From: Hypsibius dujardini | Taxonomy: Eukaryota; Tardigrada; Eutardigrada; Parachela; Hypsibiidae | Direction of reading: 5' to 3' | Assembly (NCBI GenBank): GCA_001579985.1 | Contig: LRSR01008821.1 | Span: forward strand, 1 to 64,000 | Length of the DNA: 64,000 nucleotides | Shown here: positions 23,721-35,953 of the stretch, one piece after another | Numbering within the stretch: the first letter of the stretch is position 1 | Layout: every line of letters begins with the position of its first letter | Notes under the pieces: generated by a model | Seen by the model: the letters and a program-made list of their open reading frames with translations, nothing else | Told to the model about the DNA's origin: nothing | Database searches by the model: none | Made by a program: the position numbers and the translations under genes

Positions 23721-25321
23721 TAAGAATGAAGAGCACACTGACTAACGGGAGAAAATTATAAAAACGACTTCGCAATCTGTTTCTGCCGCACACGGTGCAC
23801 CGATAAATTAGTGGGTCTAGCGGAAAGGGGTGATAGCTTGCGAGTGGTAGCGCATCGGAAAACTACGTTATCGAATATGTCGGCAACATTTTTTTCATGG
23901 GGCACGAAATATGGGATATTTGCACACTTTGTTTCAAAAATGCATCGTGTTAACTTGATAGGTTAACGATTGTCCCTTAGGAAGCTCCTCATATTGATAA
24001 AATCTCCAATCGAGCAATCAATGGTTGACCTTCAGATTTTATCTACAGGCAATCAAACAATCAATCCGTTTTAGAACGCAAATGGAGCTGTATTTTTTAG
24101 AATAGTTACCATTCGCGTCGGTAAAATTTAATTGTACTAATAAATAGATCATGACCAATGTAGAACTGGTATTAAATACAATAAAAAATCACTCACCAGT
24201 CACCAAACGTTTTGAATTTTTGTTAATAAAAAATTGCTTGCTATTAAAAAAAAACTGTTTATTGGCTAACCTAAATAATATTGAAGCATAGTTAAACCAC
24301 AGATGTAGTTAACATTTGTTTCAGATTTTGTTTTGCTGCAGCAAAAACATCAGAAACGAAAAATGTATTTGTAGACAATTTACGAATAATTTTTATGCGT
24401 AGTGGTTCCGCGCGGCGCAAGGCTAGTCGCTTAGTTACATATCGAGCAGGCAGGGTTGGTCGGTTTAGTGATGGGTTGTGATGGGTTTTTTATGGGTTTT
24501 TTATGGGTTTTTTTATGGGTTTCCGGGGGTTAGCGTATAGATAGTGTGGCGGACGGTCAAATCTATTTATCGGAGCAGCTCTGAATCTGATGCTAGGAAA
24601 CTCTGTTTTCATTTTTCAATTCTTGGCGGCTTGAACGCCGAACATCCCTCAAATTTATTGATGGATCCACTTGAGATTCCTGAAAAATCACTGGTGCATA
24701 CTCATTCATCAACGCATGTCTGAAAACATTCTGTTTCCATATAGCAAACATGGACCATCGCATTGTCTCTTTTTCGTGCACGTCCCGCGCATGTCTGCTT
24801 GTTATTTGCCTCGCACGCTACTACCGTTTATCTGTTCACAAAATACCAAACATACATAATATCAATTTATGGTTGATCTGCTCTGCGCCGCAGTGCAGCA
24901 CCGCGCCGCGGGCCCGCCATCGTATAGAGTGCAGCGCAGCTTGCAGTTATAAACGAGCGCTGCAGGCCATCTTTTAAACAACTGCAACTAAATATTTTAG
25001 TGGTCTGAGGCTAAGAGTCATGATTTTTTTCTTTGACAAAAAAGTTGTAATTGTAAAATTTTATGCTTTACTTACCATGGATTACATCCATCAAAGAATC
25101 AAGGGCTTCTTTGCTTGATTTGTATTTTGTTCTGCGCTGACGGGCCTTTCATATCAAATTGATTCACAATGCGTCTAGCCGGTTCTTTTCCTGACATAAT
25201 TTCTATACAATGTGAATATTTTAGATGCAATTATATATTTCAGTGGTTTTCTGATTTTAAAGGGCACCGAAATCCATTTGGCACTTGAAATTGAAAAATC
25301 GGAAACAAAATATAACGCTGA
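23721..25321. other. No gene recognised; ATGGGTTTTTT repeats
   Basis: Around 24470-24520 the unit TGATGGGTT/TTTATGGGT recurs several times in tandem. A small GC-rich patch lies at 24880-24970. Nothing else was recognised. Confidence 0.4.
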
Positions 25322-25547
25322 TCAGAGGTGTGCAATGCTGAAAATGGAGTTTGGATTTGTTCAACTCCAGAAACTCCACTCCGGAGTTTTTGGCCGGAGT
25401 TGAAATTGCCAAAAGAAAATTGTCAATCAAAAAGAGCTAATCTTGCTTTCTTAATTACGATATTAGAAGTTTGGAGTTGGTCCAGCCAGTGTTGGCTCGG
25501 AGTTGGAGTGGAATGGGAGTTGCTTTCCTCCGGAGTTACACATCTGT
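25322..25547. mobile_element. Non-autonomous hAT-like element
   Basis: The left end reads CAGAGGTGTGCAATG. The right end, read backwards, is CAGATGTGTAACTCC. Both are typical of hAT termini. The flanks hold a near-perfect 8-base direct repeat, AACGCTGA before and TACGCTGA after, the length hAT elements make. The interior is built of GGAGTT words and encodes nothing. Confidence 0.5.
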
Positions 25548-27008
25548 TACGCTGACACAGTATTTTTATACGTCTTATCACTTTTATTTTATGTAAAACA
25601 AGCTATTGCTCGCGCTCCGCGCTCGCAAAAGCAGCAAAATTGATGTTTCTTTCGAAGCATTTGGAGCATTAGTTTCTCGCTTGAGATATCTCAATGAATA
25701 ACGAGCCGTATTCTAGCGGGTTTTTAACCTTTTAACTCTATAACTGTTTATGTCCATGTTGTTACCTGTGTTACTATCTGTGAATGTATTTCTGTGTCAG
25801 TGTCTGTGTCTGTGCCAGTGTCTGTATTACAGGTTTGTGTTACTGTATGGGTTTCGTTCAGGGTTAGGTCTTAGTATGTAAGTCTAAATTTATGTACGTA
25901 TGTCTGCGTCTGTGTCTGTGTCTGTGTCTGTGTCTGTGTTTTTTTTGTATGAGTTTGAGTTTTGGAACTGAGTTTGATCTGGGTCTCTTTACCTGTTTAT
26001 CTGCAAAGAATTACGTTTATCCTTCTCTTCGCGTTGCAAAACCAGATTCGTGTAAACGGTTATACAGTGGGGTTTGTATAAACATGTAATATTGTAAATG
26101 TTGTTAATAGTAGTTTCGTAGTTGTAATTTTCAGTTGTAATTTTTATATTATTTAGTAGTTGCGTAGTTGTAATTTCGAATTGTAGTTTTTTATTTGTAT
26201 TTGACTTATGTTTTTAATTGAGAATATGAAAATATTTTTAATTTTTAATTTTTATGATCAACTCCCTGAACACTGAAAATACAAATTGATCTTGCTGAAT
26301 CTCAACCCACAGTCCACAGTGGTGTTATATACACTACAGTACTATTCTGCACACCACTGTGCCACTAACTCTCTGTTTTAGGCTTTTACTCTGTCCGCGA
26401 GTGTTTCTTCTCATCAAGTTCCTAACTGAATGTTTTTTAGTTCTTTGAGTCTGCATTCCCTAACATTAAACTATCTGTTTACACACACACATATATATAT
26501 ATATATAGACATATATATATAATATATAATAAAATAATAAAACAATATCAATCATTACATACTATATGACAATCATTAAGCTTGTAATTAGAAATTGTAT
26601 ATTCATGGTCACCATGTAATATTAGTCTATATCTATTTTTATAAACCGCTAAAAAAATCTTAACATAGTAAATACAAAGGATAAACTAAAAACTGCAAAT
26701 AAAACGTATATATACAACTACGTGATTACTTAATAAAAACTAAAATTACAAAATAAAAAATACAACTACGAAGCTACTAAATAAATATGTTAAAGACAAC
26801 TACGAACAACCGTATCGTCACTATCTCAAGGAACCGCTAAGCGCCACATCAGTATAGAATAAACATACACGCAGACACACACACCGGTCTAAATATACGG
26901 TGCAAAGCTGGCAAATCACGTCGTAGGGCATTCTACTGTCTCTTGGGATTGCGACGGTACGGTAAAAACTACCATAACTACCATGCTTTATACCACGCTT
27001 TATACATA
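25548..27008. repeat. Simple repeats and an imperfect inverted pair
   Basis: A TCTGTG tract lies at about 25790-25945, and CA/TA runs lie at 26480-26530. The segment 26095-26215 (TAGTTGCGTAGTTGTAATTT words) matches the complement of about 26700-26815, so the two could be the ends of one decayed element. No gene was recognised. Confidence 0.4.
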
Positions 27009-27546
27009 CAGCTGTGCGGTGGTTACTTTGAGAGTTGCTCTTTGCGTTCTGATAGGCTATATATGAAATAATTACGCGTTTGATTGGGTTAATTGTTGAT
27101 TGATTTATTGGACTCTCAAAAACTCTACGGCACTACAGAATCGAACAATCAGGTCGACAAAAAACTATATTAAAATTTTGACACAAAAATATATGTATAA
27201 AAATCTCTGGACCAAATCAACAGACTCGAGAAAAATTTTTAATATTGAATTTGAGCACCGTTGCTATCGATGACTTTCTGCAGACAATTATAAATGGAAT
27301 TGTATAAAAAAATTAAGTTCAGTTGAAGGGGAGTTACTGGGAAACTGCAGTTGAAGCGTACTGCAGTTGAAGCGTTGAAAAGATACCGAAATTGCTCTTG
27401 GGAAGAGAGCGAAATTAAGAAAAACGACAATGCCTTTACATGTGCAGTATTGTGCCCACTAACAGTCAGAATTCATTTATTGCGTTTTACCCCCATGGCC
27501 TACCAGAACCCAAAGAGCGACCCTTAAAGTAACCGAGGCACAGCTG
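27009..27546 (-). mobile_element. Shortened Tc1/mariner element
   Basis: Inverted ends of about 50 bases (CAGCTGTGCGGTGGTTACTT and CAGCTGTGCCTCGGTTACTT) are bordered by TA on both sides. On the minus strand the interior ends in a reading LQKVIDSNGAQIQY then stop. That is the usual C-terminal tail of Tc1-type transposases (VI-x-x-x-G-G-x-x-x-Y). At 538 bases it has lost most of the gene. Confidence 0.6.
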
Positions 27547-29073
27547 TACCCTATATAGTGTAGTTGTTGTCAGTGAACGATAGTAGTTGGACTTCGAATC
27601 CTAGTGCATAGTTTAACTTTCCCTACTACGCAGTAAAAACCCTCTTTCTTCCAATTTTTCCGATAATGTTCTGAGTTTCTGAAAACGAATGCCTATTGGG
27701 CCCCCACAATGAATGTGATAGAGTTCTATCCAGAAAAGGAGAAGGACTTTCGAGAAGATAGCGGCAGTTATGTATTGGTGGTAGGTACTCACTTTAGCAA
27801 TTATAGTATCATGATAATTTGGCTTTTCTAAAAAAATTTTGTTTTCAGGTAAGGGTTTGGAAAAACGTAATAAACATTTCTAAGAGAATAGCGATATAGA
27901 ATTCAAGTTTACCAGCTTCAATAAGATCACGATTCGAAAAATTATTTCTTATGATGCTATTGGTTTTAGAGTTAATTTCACTGAGCTGCAATTTCTATAC
28001 TTCTGAATTCAACTGCAAATCAAAAGCATGTATTATCTTGGAAGTACTTATATTGCATTGGTTCTTAGTTTTATTGCAACGCAATTTCAGATTAATAGTG
28101 AAAATAGTTATAGTAACTGGGATAATAATAATAATAATAATAATAGTAATAATAATAATAGTAATAATAATAATATTAATATAAATAATAATGATAATAA
28201 TAATAATAATAATGTTAATAACTAGGGCAGAATAAGAAATATGAAGCCTGTAAATTAAAATATTAAATATTATACAATATAACAGTTATGAAAATAATGC
28301 TACAAAAACATCGTTTAAATAACAACAGAAGTTAAAAATTACTTCAGGAGATCTAGTGTCAAGACGTGACTTCAAAAATACCTTTTGGTTAAATTAATGC
28401 ATTGTGCGTTGCGCGTTTTCCACCCGGTGTGCACTGTGCAACATGTGCGCAGTGCACACAGTTTTGAAAGACTGGTCTTTACGGTATTAAGTATTGTTTT
28501 TATAGTTACTATTTACCAAGAGTCGGTTTCGTATTGGTACAATTTGCTATATCCCGATGGATTATGAGGTATATAGCGAACTTTGCAAAACGTGATTGGG
28601 CTTCATAGAAGCTGAAGCTCTGAACTGAAAATACGATTCTTCCAAAAATTTAAAATTAAAACCAAATATCAAGCAAAATATCAGGAATTATTTCGTGGTC
28701 CCTTTTTTCACTTCTTCTGGCGGTAGTAGCGGCAACACGAAGCGAAAAACCAGCACAGCATTGGTATGCTGACTTCTATTGTTTTGTAACTTGTAACATC
28801 TAACTCAGTCGAACGGCCAAACAAAAGATACTATACTCAAGAATTTCAATTGGGAATAAAAGTCGTCCAGAATGATAAACTGTGCAGTCTTTAAGTTGTT
28901 TTGCGGAGTGCTTCTAGCGTGAAAAATTAGATTTAAACGGAGTCGGTACCGCCTCACCAGGATCAGCAAGAACTCAGTTGGGGGAAGCACAATATTTTTG
29001 TCATGTTTCTTCAAGGCCAAGAAGTCAGTGAGTCAACAGATAGACAAAAATTCTTTATGGTCGCATAAAGTAT
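27547..29073. repeat. Intergenic with an (AAT)n microsatellite
   Basis: At 28118-28225 the sequence is almost pure AAT/AGT/ATT repeats, which gives long poly-Asn or poly-Ile frames by chance. The rest is AT-rich without a recognised gene up to the fucosyltransferase start. Confidence 0.6.
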
Positions 29074-30130
29074 ATGCAACTGTTTATGATTTCGCTTTCC
29101 GTTATTACTTTGGCGACTTCTGTTATCTTTTTGCTCATTCCAGAAGGTCATAACCGACTTAATAAACTTCACAATCGAACGGCTTCAACAACGAATTAGT
29201 GATCGTCTTTCCCATGTTGGAGCTTACATGATTGGCCTCAACGAAGCTATGCCAATGACCGACAAAAAAATATACATTGCAAATGATGTAGTTGTCGAGA
29301 GTCTTGGGAACTGGATGTTTATGATAGGTTCTATGTTTGGCATCGGACGAAACAATGTGCGGCATCCAGCTCTGCTGCAGGGATTTCAAAACGAAAAGCT
29401 GTTTGAAGGATTTAGCATCGAACGATTCCACCGAAGCGAATACATTGGAAACCAGACAAATATCGAAGATATGCGACTCTTTGAGCTTGGTTCTGGAATA
29501 TTTACCTGGTATATTGACAATCTGCCATCTGCCTTAGCCAACCGGAATATTATCGTTCACGGATACTTGCAGTCTTGGTTGTATTTCGACGAATTTCGAG
29601 AGGAGATTCGGTCACTCTTTACTTTTAAGCCTGATATATATAGATCATGTCTTAAGTCATTTACAAGCTATCTCATATCTATAGTTCCCGGCTTAGCTGG
29701 TATGAAAGATCCCCCATACTTAGTTGGGGTTCACGTCCGGCGGGGTGACATGACAGATCCCAACAATGTTCGATTCGGACACAAAGTAGCTACAGAGGAG
29801 TACCTTTTGCGTGCAGTACTTCGTATTCAGCAAATTCACTCGTCGGTGATATTTGTTATAATAAGCAAGGACATGCCCTATTGCAAGAAATTGTTCAAAC
29901 AATCGAATTTTCTTTTCATCGAAGGCAACACAGACGCGGAAGACATGGCGCTCTTAAATTTAATGGACAGTATAATTCTTACTGTCGGAAGCTTTGGGTG
30001 GTGGGGCGCCTACCTCAGCGATGCCAAAGACGTATACTACTATCGTGACTGGCCTATGAAGAATAGTTCACTTGAAAAGGCTGTCAATGCAGATGAATAT
30101 TTCCTTCCCTCTTGGATTCCTCTTAATTGA
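29074..30130 (+). CDS. GT11 alpha-1,2-fucosyltransferase-like protein
   Basis: This should transfer fucose from GDP-fucose onto a terminal sugar (galactose in characterised members) in the Golgi. The GT11 motifs are present: SLGNWMFMIGSMFGIG near residues 51-66 (the GxGNxxF block), GVHVRRGD at about 193-200 (GDP-fucose binding), and GSFGWWGAYLSDAKDVYYY at about 280-298. The catalytic body is open from 29223 to the stop at 30130. Upstream, an ATG at 29074 begins a signal-anchor-like stretch (MISLSVITLATSVIFLLIP) in another frame. A 76-base intron (29147-29222; GAAG|GTCATA, ttggag|C) would join the two in phase and give 326 residues. The domain is certain; this small intron is inferred, and the acceptor is weak. 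It is a paralogue of the GT11 half of the gene ending at 40615. Confidence 0.8.
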
Positions 30131-30214
30131 TTTTGTTGTTGAAGCCTGAAAATGCAAATATCGATAGTTTTAATTCAAGTCACCTTTCGGTTACAGATAT
30201 TGCCTCTGTTCGTT

Positions 30215-31521
30215 CAGGGGCCGGCAGCAAAGTTGGACCAGTTTGCGTAAACGAGTTTTTCACCGTTTTGCGTATTTTATTCTGTTTTTTTTAGTCTGCC
30301 CTTTGCGTCTAGCATCTGAATCACTCTTCCTCTCCAGGATTTTATAACATTACGACAAACGCTAATTGGGAATTCCTTCCAGGTCTGGAGCGCTGCACGT
30401 CACAAACAGGGATGCCTTTGGGCTTTTTCTTAAACATTAATTTTTTAAAAATCCTGTTCGGACCGGTATTCATAGGACTCAGGTCAAGGCTGTTGGCCAT
30501 TCAATCCTCTTTCCCGATGTACTTGACTTTTTTCGATTTGAGATAGGAGTAGACCGCAGGCGTCGTGTGACTGGAAGCACTATCAAAGTGGAGGATGACT
30601 TTATGTTCCTCTTCCGGGTAGAGTCTGGGGATGTTCTTTTCACTATTGGCTTCACGATATTGTTGAGGAAGAACGCCGAATCGACTTTGCTGGTTGGTGG
30701 GACGAAGTAGATGCTCGTCGCACCGCGGTACGACACTCCTGCGGCGCACATCACCTTTTCGGGGAATTTCTGCTTCCATTTTTTGGTGCGACTTTCCGGA
30801 ACTGGTTTTCCCTTCTTCCGGTGGTAACAATCTCGGATTCCACCAAAATCGTTCATAGACAGCCAGAACTCATACTCATAAAACAACTCATACAAGACAC
30901 TACATACTTCCATGAATAACCCCCTAGAAGCTTGAGAAATTGAGGCTCGCAGTCAAGACGCTGCTGCGTTTGCTTGTTTGACAGGGCATGCATTTTGGTC
31001 TTCAGCAAGTCCGATTGCAGATTTTTGCTCAAAACTCGACGAATTGTCCATTCAGAGACATCGTACGGTTCAGTTATTTGGTTTCATGGTGGGAGAATCA
31101 TCCACATCCATCGCTGCGTCCACTTTTCTGATGAGATCCTTGGCACACTTGAACGGCAGGCATTGGGGACCGAGCTTTTTTGCTGGTTTGCTTCTCCCGT
31201 TTCTCCCGGTTTTTTGCTTCTCCCGTTCAAATTCCGTGATAACGCTAGTGACAGTAGACTTCAAAACAGAAAAGTCCAAGTCAAACAAAGCATCGACTAT
31301 TTTTTTATGAGGATGGTCGTTCTGATGGTGGGCCAAGATAGCGCCCGTCGTTTCAGAATCAATTGTAGCAGGCATGGTTCATTGTTCAAACGTCAAAAAA
31401 TTGTTTTTTACAACGGCTGGCTTGATTTTACTCAAAAACTATGTGGGGTGAGTTGTTACAGAAGAAACCAATCAGCTGTTTGATAGCGCTTAAACTGGTC
31501 CAACTTTGCTGCCGGCACCTG
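30215..31521 (-). mobile_element. Tc1/mariner element, nearly full length
   Basis: Inverted ends CAGGGGCCGGCAGCAAAGTT and CAGGTGCCGGCAGCAAAGTT lie 1,307 bases apart, the usual length for this superfamily. The right border is followed by TA; the left flank is TT, so the target duplication has decayed. The minus strand carries a broken transposase: N-terminal part at 31070-31375 and catalytic part at 30479-30913, with a Asp block (ILHFDSASSH) and WMANSLDLSPM. Stops and frame changes interrupt it, so it is not active. It belongs to the same family as the remnant at 54344-55285, with FVPPTSKVDS matching FVPVKAKMNG. Confidence 0.75.
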
Positions 31522-33452
31522 TATTCTGATTTTCTAACTCACTGGTTTTCCTCCATATTATCCGGTAAAAATATGACTTCGTGTGTATTTCCTATTTCGT
31601 ATGTACATATTTCGGCAAACATAATGTCCGCAACATGCCAGCAGAAAGACATATGAAAAATGGCCGGCATTGTTTTTGGACAATTTCTATAACTCACGGA
31701 TAGACAACCGTTGAAGGTCGCGAGTTGCTTTCTATTTAACAGTATTTATCCTTGGGTAATACCTCTTGTTCTTCACCTTTTAATAGCAATCTAGACATGA
31801 TTGTAGATGTGACGTGCATATTACGGGCTTGCCTGCAATATGCTTCGTATCGTGACAGTCTAACAACTGTGGTTGGTCCTATCGGTTCAGTAACTAAATT
31901 GACTCAATATATTATTTACCAATCATTTCAATCGAAACATAATTTGATCCTGCATGATAGGGTTGGCTTAAACTTCATAGCAATTAGACTAAAGAGCGCC
32001 GGAAAAAGCAAATAACATCAACACTTTTTCGATTTAACCTTGGCAGAAAATTTGAGAAGGAAAATCTATTTCTCATAAACCTAGCATGGCAAATTAGGCG
32101 TTTTCCAGTACCAGCCGATTAAACCAAACTGAACAAGAGAAATGATAGAAATGAACCGGTATTGTTGAATTTACACTCTACAGCGTCGAATGACTAAATC
32201 GCCCATACTCTAGAAATTTAGCTTGCGTCAGGGCGCCCCACCAACCCTCCCCGCCCTGAAAGTCTTTCTTAGGGGCCGGCGTCCCACCTGTCCACCCTCG
32301 ACTTAGAAATTTATTTGGTGGTTTTTGCGCCTCACCTGTCCGCCCGCGCCCTGAAAATTTAGCTTGGCCCCCAGTCAGTCATTCTGACTGACTGTATCCT
32401 GCACGTCTGGCAGACATATCTCTCTACGTCTAACTCTTTCTCCCTCTGTCTCTGTTTGTTAATCTCTCTCAGTTACAGAAATTAACGTGCTACAGAGGCT
32501 TAATATCATGGGTGCCGGAAGTGGGGGTAGGGCAAGGCCCCCTCACTATAACAATAGAAACCCAATGTTTTAAATTTTTTTCTGCACTAGTTTCCTGCCT
32601 TTAAGGCGGTCACTCTGTGTGCCTTATGTCTCAATTACGAATACCAATGTGTTGAAAGGCGCATAAGCGCTGGGGGTAAAATAAAAGTTTTTAAATTTTT
32701 AAGTTTTGGAAATTCGTCCGTAAAATACATTTGATAAATCATCCTTAATAATGAACTAACTTTTATAAAATTGTTGGAGACATTTTGAAATCCTCCCCCG
32801 AGAATCACCCTGATTAAGTACAGGCCCGAGCAACTAAAATTGCAATGCAGCGAAATGAATAAAAATAATGCGTTATCGAACAAATTTTAAAGAAATGATC
32901 CTAAAATTAAAGCCAGTCGTGACCATTTTTTTTCAATAATCTTAATACTGATCGGTGAGCTACAACAAAGAAATCTGGCTAGTTATGGGACAACGCGTTA
33001 TACAAAATCAAGGGTCAGTTCTGTTGCACGCGCGTACGTACTTGCAGCTCTCCGGCTGGTTGACACCGACGTTGCCTATATGTGTATAGTTGCCACTATC
33101 TTGTCACTACTATGTCACAGGGATCAATTTTAGCGCCGCTCGTTTTAGTTTTGACGGGTCAGCTGGTTCGGCCAAGTTCTGCCTGATTGGGACAAGCATT
33201 AGAGAACACAAATACTACTGAGGCAATGTTGGGTTGAGTTGGCCGCACGAATGAAGGGTGTTGCAGCTGGACAGTGGGCAAAGAAGGTGATTTGAAAAAG
33301 CCTGAAATATGCAGTCGTCATCTTACAACAATTCTCTGCTCATTAGATCAATAAAATTCGACCGAAAATAAAACGGATATCTTCTCTGAGAAATGATTTT
33401 GAAGCTGTTGAAACTGCTGAAAACAGTCAAAAACTGGAAATACTGTTAAACA
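31522..33452. other. No gene recognised; C-rich repeat at 32220-32400
   Basis: About 180 bases hold imperfect repeats of CGCCCTGAAA..TTTAGCTTG and CACCTGTCC(A/G)CCC, a decayed tandem array. The rest shows only short frames. Confidence 0.4.
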
Positions 33453-34021
33453 CTAATCAGCTACAGCTGCGAAAATCCATCGACCTTTACTATACGCTAT
33501 ATGATAGTGACGGCCCGTCGGTATAATGTATAACGCAACCGATTTCCGTACTAAAACTGGCCAAACAATAGGCGAACGAATACGATCTTTAAGTACACCG
33601 AGCTTGATGACGTTAAGTGTATGTATAATATCGGAAAAATCATAGTCGATGGTGGCCCAAAAGTTATACCGGCAAAACTGTTTTGGCCAAATTCCACGTA
33701 ATCGGGGGCAAAAACATAACGCCATCGAAAAGAGCAAAAAACGCTGAATGCTTGCTTTACGTTAGCCCAGTAGTAAACACACTTATTCCTTTTTTCTACG
33801 CACGTTTCGTATTCCGTTTGTATTGGTTCATTTGCCCCTGACAATATGGGAGCCCCTAACTCATTCCCGTTAATTACATACCTGCCGCGATTATTAATTT
33901 TTTTCGCCGCATTGTCGGCTTTTTCTCTGGGAGTGTTGCGCTGGATGACATCTGTAGCATCATATCCTGCATTTTGTGCGGAATTACAACAATCACGATG
34001 GTTTTCAAATAGTCGATCCAT
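33453..34021 (-). CDS. Possible two-exon gene of unknown function
   Basis: On the minus strand an ATG at 34021 opens 87 codons to a donor at 33761 (GCTAAC|GTAAAG). An acceptor 83 bases later (ccaaaacag|TTT) continues in phase for 74 codons to TAG at 33453, giving 161 residues. The intron size matches those of the well-supported genes nearby. The first exon has a CC pair and two further Cys (ETCVEKRNKC). The second is rich in aromatic residues and ends IPTGRHYHIAYSKGRW. There is no signal peptide at this start, so a leader exon may be missing. I do not recognise the family. Alternatively these are two chance open frames. Confidence 0.4.
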
Positions 34022-35565
34022 TTCCTTCCGTCAGAAAGGCTATGAATTGGAGCCTAATGTCTGTCAAGGTTAGTTTGTGCAGCGAATAACAATGTCGTTA
34101 GCCGTTCCTCGCAAATTTTAACTGAAATGATGCAAAATATCATTAAAAACACTTACGTTAGCTTATCAAAACTTAAAGTATATCTAGGAACAGCGGAATT
34201 TCATTTTGCTACGAAAATGAGGTAATGTTTTCTGGAAGCGTTTCGTAACAGCATACGGTTGGCTAATTGAACTTTTTAAAAAAAATCAGGCGCATCGGCT
34301 CTTAAAATAAATCAAAGCCTTCCTATGTTAATGAAGACATCTTCACGAATGAAACGTTTAGATTGAAATAACAGAATAACTAGAGTGAAACTACAATGGA
34401 ATATTACTCGTTAACAGACAAATGCAGATCGAAACCTTTCAGGACCGAAATTTCTAAATAAATTTGTGTCATTAGTACAACTAAAGCTTGGTCTACTGTA
34501 GAATCGGGATAAACTCGTGTAATTGCCTAATCAAACCAGCTCCAATAGACCGGGAATTGATTGAAGAATGTTACTGAATAAACTAAAGGGCAGGAAAATG
34601 AAATGGGATGGCGGGGGCTGTCAAGGTTGCACTGTGCCAATGTGTGCGGACAGCATGATGTTGCTGTCGGGTTTGCGTCATTAAAACCATGACGAACGGG
34701 GTTTGCTCTAACTTGGGGCGATTTCAAGTGCCGATCGCAAATTCATTTTAAAATATTTTTTTAATTTAGAGCTATTTTAATAATAATACATACAATACAC
34801 AATAATACAAAAATTTATTTTGCCGGTAAAAGCCTGCGAACTTTTTTTGGCAAAATCCCAAAGTTTGCTGCAAAGGAATTGCTGCTTTGGATTTACTTAT
34901 TGTGGCTTACTAATTGATTGTTTGATTGACTGCGAAGTGCTGTCATATTGCTTGATGGTTGATTGACTGATTTTTGCTTCATTTATTTTAATGCTAGCGA
35001 TTAAAGCTAACTCGCTGTATAAAAACCCCGAAAGCGAGGCTCGGTCGATTAGTGCTATCGTTTCGTTTGTCTCACAAGAGATTTAATTCACATATTGTAA
35101 AGAAGCTACTATGAATGAGTAATATTATGGTAATTTCGAAAATCACAACAAACGAAGTGACTTTCTAACGTTCTAATCAAGCGAAGGTGAAGGTATTAAT
35201 AGTTCGATCAAACAATCAATTGCTGCGTCAAGCAGTGGAGCAAATATCATTCAATCAATAATCATGTATTATGTTGTATTTTTTATATTATAACCAGCCA
35301 ACTGGAAGGTGGTTCAATATCTCTAGACAATTGCCAGATACGCCTTTTGCGTACAGAGTAGGTACTGTTCCTTCTTGGTAACTCGCCCCACACAAGACTT
35401 ATATAACCTCACACCGAGCTCCTATGTAAAATGACATGCTAATGATAATAAACTTCTTGATCCAAAAACCTAAATTGAATTATCCCAATTCTGGAGTATC
35501 TGTTTGACACCGATTGTGTGAAGTTGCGAGCAACGGCAAAATAGCCTCATATTCTCAAGTACCAA
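34022..35565. other. No gene recognised
   Basis: AT-rich with few open frames. It may contain upstream exons or the promoter of the GT31-GT11 gene, but none could be picked out. Confidence 0.4.
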
Positions 35566-35736
35566 TACCAGGGCAACGCTATGGGTTGAATCGCTACATG
35601 GATTGAATCGGTGGGGTGGCGGAGGGCGCCACGAGTGTAAATTGTAAACAACACTCATTTAATTTACACATGTGGCGCCCTCCGCCAGCCACCGATTCAA
35701 CCATGTAGCGCTTCAACCAATAGCGTTTGCTTGGTA
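35566..35736. mobile_element. Hairpin MITE, copy 1 (TACCA-GCAAACGCT ends)
   Basis: A 171-base near-perfect inverted repeat. The ends TACCAGGGCAACGCTATGGG and TACCAAGCAAACGCTATTGG lead into matching arms containing GGTGGCGGAGGGCGCCAC. A second copy of the same family lies at 52774-52954. It encodes nothing. Confidence 0.7.
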
Positions 35737-35953
35737 TTACTTGAGTTGCTTACTTAATTCTGATATATAAACATTTTAAATATGCATACTGCTCTCCAAA
35801 ATAATTTTAGATCCAACAAAAATTTCAAGCGCCTTAAGCTGAAAATATGATTGCCGGTGCGTATTTTTTCATTAATCGATCCATCAATTAAATCAGTCAC
35901 CCATTCATTCATTTGATAATCTGTGATTGAGCTGCCGTCTGTTTTCGATATAG

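Noticed and set aside
27590-27620. TTCGAATCC, recalling a tRNA T-loop
   Set aside because: No matching A box, acceptor stem or anticodon arm lies at the right distance upstream.
27951-28225. Open frames with poly-Asn or poly-Ile tails
   Set aside because: They arise from the (AAT)n microsatellite.
30215-31521. Idea that the transposase-like frames are a domesticated host gene
   Set aside because: Inverted ends at the normal distance and several interruptions show a dead element.
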